64,000 nt of DNA from UBA1219 sp045601425. GTDB lineage: Bacteria; Bacteroidota; Bacteroidia; Bacteroidales; P3. The notes beneath the pieces were generated by a model that had not been told where the DNA came from, did not search any database, and was given only the letters and a program-made list of their open reading frames with translations. The stretch spans positions 1 through 64,000 of the forward strand of contig JAZRZP010000005.1 of the NCBI GenBank assembly GCA_045601425.1. The letters are read 5' to 3'. Numbering within the stretch: the stretch's first letter is position 1; the number at the start of each line of letters is the position of its first letter. This document shows positions 25,755 to 34,475 of this stretch, piece after piece. The translations under genes were made by a program, and so were the position numbers.

Positions 25755-25991
25755 ATGAATAATACTTATAAAATCTTTGGAACATTGGTGTTCCTGTTTT
25801 TAAACATGTTGATATCAACAGCTCATGCCCTAATTCGCACTACATCCAACGATTATGCGATAATAATTAACACCGGTCGTAGATTGCAAGACAACCACGA
25901 ATATTACTGGAACGACTGTTCCGAGATCTACAAGCTGCTAATGGTTTGCGGCTACGTACCGTGTCATAGCAAAATTTTAATAAAACAATAA
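25755..25991 (+). pseudogene. Truncated N-terminal fragment of a C13-peptidase-like secreted protein
   Basis: The 78-residue frame has a signal peptide (residues 6-25), then NDYAIIINTGR and NHEYYWNDCSEIYKLL. From memory this matches the start of Bacteroidales C13-family (legumain/caspase-like) exported peptidases, which run for several hundred residues and continue with a strand and the catalytic His-Gly and Cys motifs. Here the frame stops right after CGYVPCHSKILIKQ, before any catalytic residue, and an intrinsic terminator follows 7 bases later. It is therefore probably a remnant. A genuine small exported protein is the alternative. Confidence 0.6.
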
Positions 25992-25997
25992 AACATT

Positions 25998-26029
25998 AAA
26001 AAATCCCTTCCGAAAGGAAAGGATTTTTT
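25998..26029 (+). terminator. Intrinsic terminator after the C13-like fragment
   Basis: AAAAAATCC (25998-26006) pairs with GGATTTTTT (26021-26029), with an inner TTCC/GGAA stem and a GAAA tetraloop, ending in a T-run. It probably ends transcription from the 25.0-26.0 kb region. Confidence 0.75.
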
Positions 26030-26052
26030 GTTTTTCAGGTGTTTTTATTTTT

Positions 26053-26143
26053 TTGCAGAAGAGGTTGCATTCTGGTCTGGAATCTACCTTCGTTTTTCCG
26101 ATGAAAATCTTTTTGCGAAAAAGGATTTTTTTTCGTATCTTTG
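26053..26143 (+). repeat. Promoter-associated element, copy A (before hutI)
   Basis: TTGCA half-sites at 26053-26057 and 26065-26069 are 12 bp apart. The second is part of GTTGCATT (26064-26071), whose end is 65 bases from the start of the -7 box at 26136. Copies B (49787-49877, minus) and C (53680-53770) have the same spacing throughout. A and B also share ATGAAAATCTTTTT in the second half. A and C match at about 31 of 38 bases over the first half. Confidence 0.7.
26136..26143 (+). promoter_or_regulatory. -7 box for hutI
   Basis: TATCTTTG is a full match to TAnnTTTG. A TTTG sits 20 bases upstream as a possible -33 element. The box lies 61 bases before the hutI ATG. Confidence 0.8.
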
Positions 26144-26204
26144 CAAATGCTTTCCCATTCGGAAAACTTGGGAAGAACAACAGTAAAAACATACGCACAA
26201 CGAT

Positions 26205-27440
26205 ATGAAAACCATTATCAGAAACATAAAGGAACTCGTTCAGGTGGAACGAACCCCACGCCGAAATGTGTTGGGCAAGGACATGGCTTCCATCGAAACC
26301 GTAAAAAACGCTTACCTCGTTGTCGAAGATGACAGAATCGCCGCTTTCGGGAACATGCAAGACCTACCCGAAGGAACTTTCGACAAGGAAATAAATGCCC
26401 AAGGAAGGATGGTTTTTCCCGCTTTCTGCGATTCGCACACTCATCTGGTTTATGCCGGCAGCCGCGAAATTGAATATATCGACAAAATTCGCGGACTCTC
26501 CTACGACGAGATAGCCAAACGCGGAGGTGGCATACTCAATTCTGCCAAACGTTTGCAGGAATCTTCCGAACAGGAACTCTACGACAGTGCCCTTGTACGT
26601 TTGGAAGAGATCACTGCTACCGGAACAGGTGCTGTAGAGATAAAGAGCGGTTACGGACTCACAACCGAGGCCGAGATGAAAATGCTTCGCGTCATACGCC
26701 GGCTGAAAGAAAACTCCCCGCTTACGATAAAGGCAACCCTGCTCGGTGCACACGGCGTGCCCATGGAATACCGCGGACGTCAGGGCGAATTCGTTGACCT
26801 CGTGATAAGGGAAATGATACCGCAGGCTGCCGCCGAAGGTCTGGCAGATTTCATCGACGTATTCTGTGATCAGGGATTCTTTACCGTAGAAGAAACCGAC
26901 CGTATGCTGGAAGCCGGAACAAAATACGGCATGCGTCCGAAAATACATGCAAACGAAATGGCTTGCTCGGGCGGCGTGCAGGTTGGCGTGAAGTACAATG
27001 CCCTTTCGTGCGACCATCTGGAATTCGTCGGCGATGACGAGATTGAGGCTTTCCGCAATTCAAACTGCATGCCTACGGTTTTGCCCGGAGCTGCATTTTT
27101 CCTCAACATGCAGCATTCCCCCGTACGAAAAATGATGGATGCCGGACTGCCTGTGGCCATGGCCAGCGACTATAATCCCGGATCATCGCCATCGGGCAAC
27201 ATGCAACTTGTGCTTTCATTTGCATGCGTAAATTACCGCATGACTCCCGAAGAAGCAATCAATGCAACAACGATAAACTCTGCCTATGCCATGGACGTTG
27301 TGGACAGACTCGGAAGCATTGCTGTCGGAAAGAAAGCAAACTTCTTCATTACCAAACAGATACCAAGCTATGAATTTATGCCGTATGCCTATGGCAACAA
27401 CAAGGTGGACATGATGTTCCTCAACGGAAAGCAGGTCTGA
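26205..27440 (+). CDS. hutI: Imidazolonepropionase
   Basis: This 411-residue cytoplasmic amidohydrolase opens imidazolone propionate to formiminoglutamate in histidine degradation. Metal-binding HTHLVYAG lies near residues 76-83, the ring-binding EIKSGYGL at about 146-153, and further His and Asp ligands in LLGAHGVP and MASDYNPGSSPS. Length fits HutI. Other hut genes (hutH, hutU and a formiminotransferase) are not in the window. A promoter with the 91-bp shared element lies directly upstream. A LolD-type ATPase gene begins 15 bases after the stop. Confidence 0.95.
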   Translation: MKTIIRNIKELVQVERTPRRNVLGKDMASIETVKNAYLVVEDDRIAAFGNMQDLPEGTFDKEINAQGRMVFPAFCDSHTHLVYAGSREIEYIDKIRGLSYDEIAKRGGGILNSAKRLQESSEQELYDSALVRLEEITATGTGAVEIKSGYGLTTEAEMKMLRVIRRLKENSPLTIKATLLGAHGVPMEYRGRQGEFVDLVIREMIPQAAAEGLADFIDVFCDQGFFTVEETDRMLEAGTKYGMRPKIHANEMACSGGVQVGVKYNALSCDHLEFVGDDEIEAFRNSNCMPTVLPGAAFFLNMQHSPVRKMMDAGLPVAMASDYNPGSSPSGNMQLVLSFACVNYRMTPEEAINATTINSAYAMDVVDRLGSIAVGKKANFFITKQIPSYEFMPYAYGNNKVDMMFLNGKQV

Positions 27441-27455
27441 TTTAAACTTTTGACA

Positions 27456-28112
27456 ATGATAAGAGTAGAACATTTATACAAATCCTTCGGCAATCTTGAG
27501 GTGCTGAAAGACGTGAACCTTCATGTAAAAAAAGGAGAGATTGTTTCCATTGTCGGAGCTTCAGGAGCAGGCAAGACCACGTTGCTTCAAATAATAGGAA
27601 CCCTCGAAAGTTTCGACAAGGGAGAGATATTCATTGAAGGAACCGACATCCGGCAACTTTCGGGCAACGCACTTTCACAATTCCGCAACCGGCATATCGG
27701 TTTCGTGTTTCAGTTTCACCACCTTCTGCCCGAATTCAACGCTTTGGAAAACGTCTGCATGCCGGCTCTGATACGGGGACGGAACTTAAAGGACGTGGAG
27801 CCGGAAGCAATGCAGCTGCTTGATTTTCTGAAACTCACCAACCGTGCCTCACACAAGCCATCGGAACTTTCCGGCGGAGAGCAGCAGCGAGTGGCAGTGG
27901 CCCGTTCTCTCATAAACCACCCTTCTGTGATACTCGCCGATGAACCTTCGGGGAACCTCGATTCGGTTAACGCAAAGGAACTTCACCGGCTTTTTTTCGA
28001 TTTGAGAGACAAGTACAACCAAACTTTCATCATTGTGACACATAACGAGGAATTGGCCCGGATGGCCGACCGAAAAATAATTATCAGAGATGGAAAGAAC
28101 ACTGAACAGTAA
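27456..28112 (+). CDS. LolD/FtsE-type ABC transporter ATPase
   Basis: The 218-residue ATPase has Walker A GASGAGKTT, the Q-loop in FVFQFHHLLPEFNALENV, the signature LSGGEQQRVAVARSL, Walker B VILADEP and the H-loop VTHNEE. The sequence is closest to LolD, which drives lipoprotein release from the inner membrane, although MacB and FtsE relatives look similar. No LolC/E permease is adjacent; in Bacteroidetes this gene is often separate. I set the start at the ATG 27456; an upstream TTG in frame is less likely. It overlaps rlmB by 23 bases. Confidence 0.9.
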   Translation: MIRVEHLYKSFGNLEVLKDVNLHVKKGEIVSIVGASGAGKTTLLQIIGTLESFDKGEIFIEGTDIRQLSGNALSQFRNRHIGFVFQFHHLLPEFNALENVCMPALIRGRNLKDVEPEAMQLLDFLKLTNRASHKPSELSGGEQQRVAVARSLINHPSVILADEPSGNLDSVNAKELHRLFFDLRDKYNQTFIIVTHNEELARMADRKIIIRDGKNTEQ

Positions 28113-28851
28113 ACAGCAGATCATTTACGGTCTGCGCCCCGTCATCGAAGCTTTAGAATCGGGGAAGGAAATAGACAAGATTCTGATACAGAACGGCCTT
28201 ACGGGGACATTGGTCTCCGAACTGCGCACCAAAATGAAGGAAGCCGGAATTCAGTTCCAGTTTGTGCCGGTGGAAAAGCTCAACCGGACTACCCGCAACG
28301 CCAATCATCAGGGAGTCGTGGCTGTGATTTCTCCAATCGAATACCAGTCGGTTTTTGACATCGTGCCAAAAGTTTTCGACGAAGGACGCATTCCTCTCAT
28401 CGTTATGCTCGACCATGTTACCGACGTTCGTAACCTCGGAGCCATAGCACGTACGGCAGAATGTACCGGAGCCGATGCCATTGTCGTGCCGGCTCACGGC
28501 AGTGCCGCCATCAACGAAGATGCCATAAAGACATCGTCGGGAGCACTGTTGCGCATACCCGTATGCCGCGAAGCAAATCTTAAAACCGTGATAAATTTTG
28601 CCAAGCAGTCGGGCCTGCAGGTATGTGCCGCCACCGAAAAGGCAAATACTGTTTACACCAATGTGGATTTCACATTGCCCACACTGCTGATAATGGGTGC
28701 CGAAGAAACCGGCATCAGCAACGAACTGCTGAAAATCAGCGACCAGAGAGCCAAATTGCCGATTGTCGGCGAGGTACAGTCTCTCAATGTCTCGGTGGCT
28801 GCCGGAGTGTTCCTATACGAAGTACTCCGACAGAGAAGCTGTCAGAATTGA
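28090..28851 (+). CDS. rlmB: 23S rRNA (guanosine-2'-O-)-methyltransferase RlmB
   Basis: The 253-residue SpoU-class enzyme methylates a 23S rRNA guanosine (G2251 in E. coli numbering) using SAM. It has an N-terminal substrate-binding domain (about 8-85) and a trefoil-knot catalytic domain with motif 1 DHVTDVRNLGAIARTAE near 117-133, motif 2 LIMGAEETGIS and motif 3 VQSLNVSVAAGVFLYE. The start overlaps the ATPase gene by 23 bases, so translation is probably coupled. Related TrmH enzymes look alike, but the extra N-terminal domain favours RlmB. Confidence 0.92.
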   Translation: MERTLNSKQQIIYGLRPVIEALESGKEIDKILIQNGLTGTLVSELRTKMKEAGIQFQFVPVEKLNRTTRNANHQGVVAVISPIEYQSVFDIVPKVFDEGRIPLIVMLDHVTDVRNLGAIARTAECTGADAIVVPAHGSAAINEDAIKTSSGALLRIPVCREANLKTVINFAKQSGLQVCAATEKANTVYTNVDFTLPTLLIMGAEETGISNELLKISDQRAKLPIVGEVQSLNVSVAAGVFLYEVLRQRSCQN

Positions 28852-29006
28852 CGACACGGATACAAATCAGCATCCCAAGCGGAAAAACAAGTTATGGAAC
28901 TCGTATGACAAGTGCTTGAATGACTGCAAGCCGTAAAATTCAAAAAACGTTCGTACTGAGGCTTCCAACAAAAAAATACGTCTAACAATGTGTAATTGAT
29001 AATATT

Positions 29007-30959
29007 ATGTTGAACACCGTTGAAAACAGGAACAATGTTTGTCTGCAGTCAGGAAAGGAAAACTGGCGGAATTTGTCCGATTGGGAAATCGCAATCCTCG
29101 AAAAAAACAATAATTTTGCCACCGAAGGCTGGAGTAAAGTGTTGGTAAACGACGATTTTCAACCAAACGAGATAAGAAATTCCCAATTCGAAGGTGAAAT
29201 CCGCATAGGTTCGGCAAAAATATCCAACAGCTGCATAAGAAACTGCGACGTTTTGAACAAAGCTGAACTTTGCAATGTCGGACTTCTTGACAGATACGTC
29301 GTTTCGGAAAACAGCAAGGTGTTCAATGTATGCGAAATATCGGTAAGCGAAGACGCTGCATTCGGAACCGGAAGTCATTTGAACATAATGAATGAGGGCA
29401 GCGACCGCACCGTTCTTGCTTTCAACGGGATGCTTCCCGCCGACGCATATCTCTGGGGGAAATACCGTGGAGACGCATGTTTGCAGAAAGCACTGAACAG
29501 CATGACAAATAAACTGTTGGAAAATCTGCTGCCCATCGGAATCATTGGAAAAAACGCGACCCTATGCAACTCCAAGACTATACGAAATACAAGAATAGGA
29601 GATTTCTGCAAAATTGACGGAATTACAACACTTTCGGAACTTACAGTAAATTCTTCCGAGACTGCACCGACACTTGTCTCTGATGGTGCAATCCTGAAAA
29701 ACGGCATCGTTTCAGAAGGATGTAAGGTTTTGGAAAACAGCATTTTACTTAATTTTATACTTGGTAGCAACGTTACTGTGGAGCACGGTGCAAGAATCGT
29801 GAACACCTATGTTTCCGACAATTCTACAATAGCATGCTGCGAGGTGCAGAATTCGCTGATATTTCCCTCTCACGAACAGCATCACAACAATTCGTTCCTC
29901 ATTGCATCAACGATACTCGGACAGAGCAATCTGGCTGCAGGTGCCACAGTCGGCAGCAACCACAACAGCCGTTCGAGCACAGGTGAAATTCTGGCCGGAC
30001 GGGGATTCTGGCCGGGGCTCTGCACGAGCCTGAAACATTCAAGCAAATTCGCTTCCTTTACTCTCCTCAGCAAAGCCGATTATCCGTCGGAACTGAACAT
30101 AACGACACCTTTTTCCCTTGTAAACAACAACACGCATACGGGAGAATTGGAAGTCATGCCGGCCTACTGGTGGATGTACAACATGTATGCACTTATACGC
30201 AACAGCTGGAAGTTCAAACAGCGCGATAGACGCGTCAGAAAAGCCCAACACATTGAGTATGAAACCTTTGCACCAGATACAATAGAGGAAATCGTTGCAG
30301 TCATGGACTCATTGGGGAAACGGATTGAAGAAGCAAAATCAAATACAGCAACAAACGGACATAGTAATGGGCTGGAGGTCTTTGCTGATGAAATGGAACA
30401 CGGAAAACGCAAAGTCAGGATATTGAAGCCAGTAGAAGCATACGAGGCTTATAACCAGATGCTTGTATATTATGCTGTTGCCAATGTGCAAAGTTATGCG
30501 GAAAAACAAGGCTCCGTGCCGTTCGAAAAAATTTCGGATGCCTTGTACACCGAAAAACGCGTCACTCAATGGATTAACTTCGGAGGACAGCTAATTGCAA
30601 AAGACGACGCCGACCGGCTTTGCAGTGACATAAAATCCGGAAAGTTGGAATCGTGGCAGGCAATCCACCACCGCTACGACGAATTGTGGCAGGTCTATCC
30701 GTTGCAGAAAGCACGTCACGCCTACGGTATTCTGTGCCTGCTTTCGGGAAAGAAAAAGCTCACGCAATCCGACTGGGATTCAGCAAAACGCCAGTATTCC
30801 GAAACATTGCGTATTGTGAAAGACAGGATTTTCGAATCGCGCAAGAAAGATTTCGACAATCCATTCATACGATGCACCTACGACAGCGAAGCCGAAATGA
30901 CGGCCTGTCTAGGCAGCATTGATGACGACGTTTTCATAAAAGACATCAGTCTGTCGTAG
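29007..30959 (+). CDS. DUF4954 protein with left-handed beta-helix repeats
   Basis: The 650-residue protein has many hexapeptide-like turns between about 50 and 340 (IRNTRIGDFCKI, LNFILGSNVTVEHGARI, LGQSNLAAGATVGSNH), typical of a nucleotide-sugar acyl- or nucleotidyltransferase-like beta helix. A helical C-terminal half follows. DUF4954 is common in Bacteroidetes and spirochaetes with no proven activity; a link to sugar-nucleotide metabolism is only suggested by fold. There is no signal peptide, so it is cytoplasmic. A 155-base gap precedes it. Its last 14 bases overlap the convergent neighbour. Confidence 0.8.
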   Translation: MLNTVENRNNVCLQSGKENWRNLSDWEIAILEKNNNFATEGWSKVLVNDDFQPNEIRNSQFEGEIRIGSAKISNSCIRNCDVLNKAELCNVGLLDRYVVSENSKVFNVCEISVSEDAAFGTGSHLNIMNEGSDRTVLAFNGMLPADAYLWGKYRGDACLQKALNSMTNKLLENLLPIGIIGKNATLCNSKTIRNTRIGDFCKIDGITTLSELTVNSSETAPTLVSDGAILKNGIVSEGCKVLENSILLNFILGSNVTVEHGARIVNTYVSDNSTIACCEVQNSLIFPSHEQHHNNSFLIASTILGQSNLAAGATVGSNHNSRSSTGEILAGRGFWPGLCTSLKHSSKFASFTLLSKADYPSELNITTPFSLVNNNTHTGELEVMPAYWWMYNMYALIRNSWKFKQRDRRVRKAQHIEYETFAPDTIEEIVAVMDSLGKRIEEAKSNTATNGHSNGLEVFADEMEHGKRKVRILKPVEAYEAYNQMLVYYAVANVQSYAEKQGSVPFEKISDALYTEKRVTQWINFGGQLIAKDDADRLCSDIKSGKLESWQAIHHRYDELWQVYPLQKARHAYGILCLLSGKKKLTQSDWDSAKRQYSETLRIVKDRIFESRKKDFDNPFIRCTYDSEAEMTACLGSIDDDVFIKDISLS

Positions 30960-32247
30960 GGTGGTTCCAAAAAGCCTCGAATTCAGGCAACCTCGATTCG
31001 TAAACAATCTGATAAAGGTTGTACAGAAGCATGTAGTCAATCATGTTGAACTCACCCGTTTCTTTTGTGTGCCACGGGCAAAACAGCGACAGTGTGTGCC
31101 ACGGAGCAGCAGTCCGTTTCGTCTCATCGTTTTCGGTGTAAGTGCCGGCACCCGTTGCCGGAGCCAGATTTAGATATTCCTCATATCTGTCCTTCGGCTG
31201 TGCCCGCTTGCCATTGTAGCCGTACAACACCACGTTTATAAGCGGCAGGTGCGGAAAAAACAGCGTCTGTTGCAGGTCGGGACGCTTTGAAACCAGCGAT
31301 TCTCCTTTTTTTATCAGCCAGTCGTAGCAGTTGCTGCTGCCGCGTCCATCATCGTTCATTACTGCAGAAATGGCCATAATTCCGTACCATCGGAAATTTC
31401 CCGTTTTGGAAATGAAAACATTGTTTTGTGCGACGTTCCACAAACCTTTCCATAAAGTTCTGCCTGACCTACCAAAATGCATGTCTTGACCTGTAAGTAT
31501 GCCGCCGACGGTAGCATGGGCGTAGCGGAGCCATTTTATATCGTCTTCAGTCTGTATTACCATTCCGTTTACGGGATTCATTATCTGCCAATGTTCACTA
31601 CCCTTCCCGTCGGTGTACTGCATCACTTTCACCATACGTCCGGCTATGTTGCGTACTTCGCTGCACAGAGCAGTATCGTCAACGAGTTTAAGCGTGAGGG
31701 CAAAACCGAGGTAACTTGCCCATGCCTGATCTTGCGAAGGAGCGTTGGCAGTGCTGTTTTCCCTTCCACATCCCTGATAGTCGGAATCTATAGTATCTAC
31801 AGGCAGAAAAGGAATGTCGCTGTCGTCTACGTCATCGCGAAGATAGAAACCGTTTAGTTCATCGCAAGTGTCGCAATACCAGCAGTGTTCTGCTGACATG
31901 TCCAAACGGTTGTAGACCGTTATGGCCTGACGGAGTTCATCCAATGTGGAATCGGTGCTTTCACCCTTTATTTTTTTCAGGTAGTATTCGGTAGCCAGTA
32001 CGGATACATAGTGTCCCTGCCACCAAGTCGCATCGGCCCAGTAACCGAGAGATTTGCCGTTTTTCCGGTAACGTCGCTCCATGGGAAGATACGATGCCTT
32101 TTCCATGCCGTCGCCGGGGACATACATCATTTCGTTTTTAAGGCGGTCGCGAAAATACCGATACTTACCGGAATTGAGGGCAGGAGTCTGTGATTTTACA
32201 CAAAGAATTGACAATAGAAATGCAGCAAAAAAAATGTTTTTTTTCAT
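30946..32247 (-). CDS. Secreted protein of unknown function, helical-barrel-like
   Basis: The 433-residue protein has a signal peptide (AAFLLSILCVKSQ). The mature part is rich in Trp, Tyr and His, with segments such as GYWADATWWQGHYVS and EHCWYCDTCDELNGFY. Composition and periodic helices suggest an alpha/alpha toroid like some glycosidases, but no catalytic signature is clear and I do not recognise the family. The CWYCDTC cysteines near residue 123 could bind metal or form disulfides. A -7 box lies 26 bases upstream. The 3' end overlaps the DUF4954 gene by 14 bases. Confidence 0.65.
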   Translation of the reverse strand: MKKNIFFAAFLLSILCVKSQTPALNSGKYRYFRDRLKNEMMYVPGDGMEKASYLPMERRYRKNGKSLGYWADATWWQGHYVSVLATEYYLKKIKGESTDSTLDELRQAITVYNRLDMSAEHCWYCDTCDELNGFYLRDDVDDSDIPFLPVDTIDSDYQGCGRENSTANAPSQDQAWASYLGFALTLKLVDDTALCSEVRNIAGRMVKVMQYTDGKGSEHWQIMNPVNGMVIQTEDDIKWLRYAHATVGGILTGQDMHFGRSGRTLWKGLWNVAQNNVFISKTGNFRWYGIMAISAVMNDDGRGSSNCYDWLIKKGESLVSKRPDLQQTLFFPHLPLINVVLYGYNGKRAQPKDRYEEYLNLAPATGAGTYTENDETKRTAAPWHTLSLFCPWHTKETGEFNMIDYMLLYNLYQIVYESRLPEFEAFWNHPTTD

Positions 32248-32272
32248 AATTTTGAATATTTTTTTCGGACTG

Positions 32273-32280
32273 CAAAAGTA
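32273..32280 (-). promoter_or_regulatory. -7 box for the 433-residue secreted protein
   Basis: The minus strand reads TACTTTTG, matching TAnnTTTG, 26 bases before the ATG at 32247 and preceded by an A/T-rich run. Confidence 0.7.
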
Positions 32281-32572
32281 CGATTTTTTTTGTGAATGTC
32301 ATAGAGGTTCTTTTAAATCGTTTTTCTGACGGCACAGGTGCTGGACCATCAACGGCAAGAACAATTTTTTGAACGGAATTTTCTTCAAAAAACACCACCA
32401 ACATGGTTGAATCATTTTTTATGAACGCTGCGGCAGTCAAAGCAAGTCTTCCAAACGGCACCGTACAAGCGTTGCCGCTCCGGCACAACCCAATAAAAGG
32501 TCCGGAAAGTTTTATTCTTGCAATTGCCTGCATGCTGCAAAAAATCATCTGACGGACAAGTTTGTACCAAAA

Positions 32573-32603
32573 AATACGGGTCTGCTGAATGCAGACCCGT
32601 ATT
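32573..32603 (-). terminator. Intrinsic terminator after the OmpH-like gene
   Basis: A 13-base perfect stem (32573-32585 with 32591-32603, core CGGGTCTGC) encloses a 5-base loop. On the minus strand a T-run follows. It lies 21 bases past the OmpH-like stop. Confidence 0.9.
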
Positions 32604-32623
32604 TTTATCCAACGGGAGTGGGT

Positions 32624-33124
32624 TTATTTGAGTCCCAATTCTTTCTTTACCAAAGGAAGCACGTCATCGCCACCTTCATAGATAGCTACGCCGGCATTGA
32701 GAATATAGGTGTAGCCGTTTGCCTTTGCGACTTTTGCAACGGCAGCCTTAACCTTTTCTTCGATAGGAGCAAACAATGCTGCCTGACGTTCCTGCAACTG
32801 TTTCTGTGCATTGTCCTGAAACTGCTGTATACGTGCAGCTTTGTCCTGCAATTCCGCCTCTTTGGTCTGTTTTATGAGGTCGGACATCTGGTCTTTCTTT
32901 GCCTGATATTCACCTTGAAGCTGCTGCAGCTCCGATGCCATTGTCTTCAGCATATTTTCTGCCTCAGTGTATTCATTCTTCAAAATATTCTGTATCGAAT
33001 CTACTTCAGGCATTATCTTGAGAAGTTCCTGAGTGTCAACGTGTCCGAGTTTTACGGGTTTCTGTGCCATTACTGCTGCACACGAAATCAAAGCTACTGC
33101 TAAGACTAAAATTGTTTTTTTCAT
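32624..33124 (-). CDS. OmpH/Skp family periplasmic chaperone
   Basis: The 166-residue protein has a signal peptide (cleavage near AVMAQ) and then a Skp-like body: KLGHVDTQELLKIMPEVDSIQ, followed by a long heptad-rich helix pair rich in Gln, Lys and Glu (about 50-120). Skp proteins hold unfolded outer-membrane proteins in the periplasm. The ATG at 33124 is chosen because it starts the signal peptide; a longer reading adds 18 residues. It stands alone with a -7 box 79 bases upstream and a strong terminator, separate from any bamA gene here. Confidence 0.9.
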   Translation of the reverse strand: MKKTILVLAVALISCAAVMAQKPVKLGHVDTQELLKIMPEVDSIQNILKNEYTEAENMLKTMASELQQLQGEYQAKKDQMSDLIKQTKEAELQDKAARIQQFQDNAQKQLQERQAALFAPIEEKVKAAVAKVAKANGYTYILNAGVAIYEGGDDVLPLVKKELGLK

Positions 33125-33202
33125 GGTTTTACAAACTATAATTTTACTTATTTCTTTAATTATCAATACATTACGCACTTTTACGCAAAAAGTACCGAAT
33201 CA

Positions 33203-33210
33203 CAAAGATA
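33203..33210 (-). promoter_or_regulatory. -7 box for the OmpH-like gene
   Basis: The minus strand reads TATCTTTG, a full TAnnTTTG match, 79 bases before the chosen ATG at 33124. Confidence 0.75.
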
Positions 33211-33307
33211 ACATTTTTTTTTCTCATGACAAAATTTTTGTCATTTATCGCACATTTACGTCAAAAAAATTACCGTTTTTCTTTTTCCGGACTCTGAAAA
33301 AAAGCCC

Positions 33308-33326
33308 CCCGGAAAAAATTTCCGGG
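33308..33326 (-). terminator. Intrinsic terminator after the Elp3-like radical SAM gene
   Basis: CCCGGAAA (33308-33315) pairs with TTTCCGGG (33319-33326) around a 3-base loop. On the minus strand it is followed by a run of seven T. It would end transcription of the operon closing at 33460. Confidence 0.75.
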
Positions 33327-33459
33327 AGACCAACCTAAAAATTGTACTATGAAAAAGAAAACATCGAGGGATTTGCTTTGTGGCAAACCTCCTCACAAAT
33401 TTTTGCCCCAGTGGTTATTACACCACAGATGCGTCCTATAAAACGGGATACTCTGAACT

Positions 33460-34470
33460 TTATTGTGTGACGGTGAATTTTTTTTCTGCCCTGAAAGCGT
33501 ATATATCCAGATTCCTGTCGGGAACAAACTGTATGGTTCTGTATCTTCCGAGCAGCATTTTTTTGTTTTTGCCCTTATGCCCTACTGCGGCATTAATCTG
33601 TCTTTCAGGCACATGTATCGTTATTTCCGATGCTGGCACGTCGATTTCGGAGAGTATATCGTGCCAGATTTCAGTCTGTACCATTTCCTTGAAAGCCACA
33701 TGGAAAGGACCTGCCAGATAATCGGTACCCGACACGAAACCTTCAGTTGGGTGCAAACCGACACGAAGCACTGTAATTCCCGATGTTTCAAAAAGATACA
33801 GTATGTTTTTGGTTTGCATCACTGCCTCGTCGAGTGAAAGAGGCCGGTATTCGCCTGCCCGATACATTTCCGCAAGTCGGGTGTGCTGTACTACCAGAGT
33901 CGGATAAATTCTGGTGTTTTTTGCACCTGATCCGACTATCTGCTGTGCGGTGCGGTATGCTTTTTCCGCCGTATCGCCGGGCAAACCGAGCATCATCTGC
34001 ATGCCAAGTTCAATTCCGCTGCCGTTTATTATTTCGGCAGCCTCGAAAACCTGTCTTGAAGTGTATCCCCGCTGAACGTTCAGCAGTACACCGTCGTCGA
34101 GGGACTGCACTCCGAGTTCTATTACCGTAACGCCGTTATCTTTCAGAAAAGACACGATTTCCGGAGTTATGTAGTCGGGGCGTGTGGACAGTCTTATTCC
34201 CTGAATTCTATAACGGTTGAAAAAGGGTTTCACCAGATTTATAAGCCGTTTCTGCTCGGGGAACGGTATCCCCGTGAAATTTCCTCCGAAAAAACCTATT
34301 TCCACAAAAGTGTCGTCGTCGAACGTGGATGCATAGGTCTCAATGGTAGCGGTAATTTCCTCGTCGGACGGCATCTGCTGCTGTCCGGAAATTACACGCT
34401 GGTTGCAGTATATGCACTGGTTCGGGCAGGACACCTCGGGAATGAAAATTGGTATTGTGCGGTGTTTCAT
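33460..34470 (-). CDS. Elp3-like radical SAM protein
   Basis: The 336-residue protein has the radical SAM motif CPNQCIYC (Cys 15, 19, 22) followed by the Elp3-type GGNFTGIP segment and STRPDYITPE, a pattern shared with Elp3 and YhcC-like proteins. The acetyltransferase domain of Elp3 is absent. The ~60 C-terminal residues hold basic motifs (HVPERQINAAVGHKGKNKK) that could bind RNA. Its reaction is unknown; tRNA modification is a guess from the family. It begins 5 bases after the DPP III-like gene, so they form one unit. Confidence 0.75.
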   Translation of the reverse strand: MKHRTIPIFIPEVSCPNQCIYCNQRVISGQQQMPSDEEITATIETYASTFDDDTFVEIGFFGGNFTGIPFPEQKRLINLVKPFFNRYRIQGIRLSTRPDYITPEIVSFLKDNGVTVIELGVQSLDDGVLLNVQRGYTSRQVFEAAEIINGSGIELGMQMMLGLPGDTAEKAYRTAQQIVGSGAKNTRIYPTLVVQHTRLAEMYRAGEYRPLSLDEAVMQTKNILYLFETSGITVLRVGLHPTEGFVSGTDYLAGPFHVAFKEMVQTEIWHDILSEIDVPASEITIHVPERQINAAVGHKGKNKKMLLGRYRTIQFVPDRNLDIYAFRAEKKFTVTQ

Positions 34471-34475
34471 GACTT

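Larger units (their letters stand above)
32248..32623. other. Intergenic region with promoter and terminator
   Basis: This 376-base stretch holds the -7 box of the secreted-protein gene (32273) and the terminator of the OmpH-like gene (32573-32603). The ~290 bases between them contain no frame with family features and no evident RNA gene. Confidence 0.5.
33125..33459. other. Intergenic region between OmpH-like and radical SAM genes
   Basis: The 335 bases hold the OmpH promoter box (33203) and the terminator of the upstream minus-strand operon (33308-33326). A 30-codon plus-strand frame at 33348 starts MKKKTSRDLLCG but has no recognisable relatives. Nothing else is evident. Confidence 0.5.

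Noticed and set aside
33348..33440. 30-codon plus-strand frame starting MKKKTSRDLL as a small gene or precursor peptide
   Set aside because: No promoter or family feature is visible, and it lies in the 3' region of a minus-strand operon next to its terminator.
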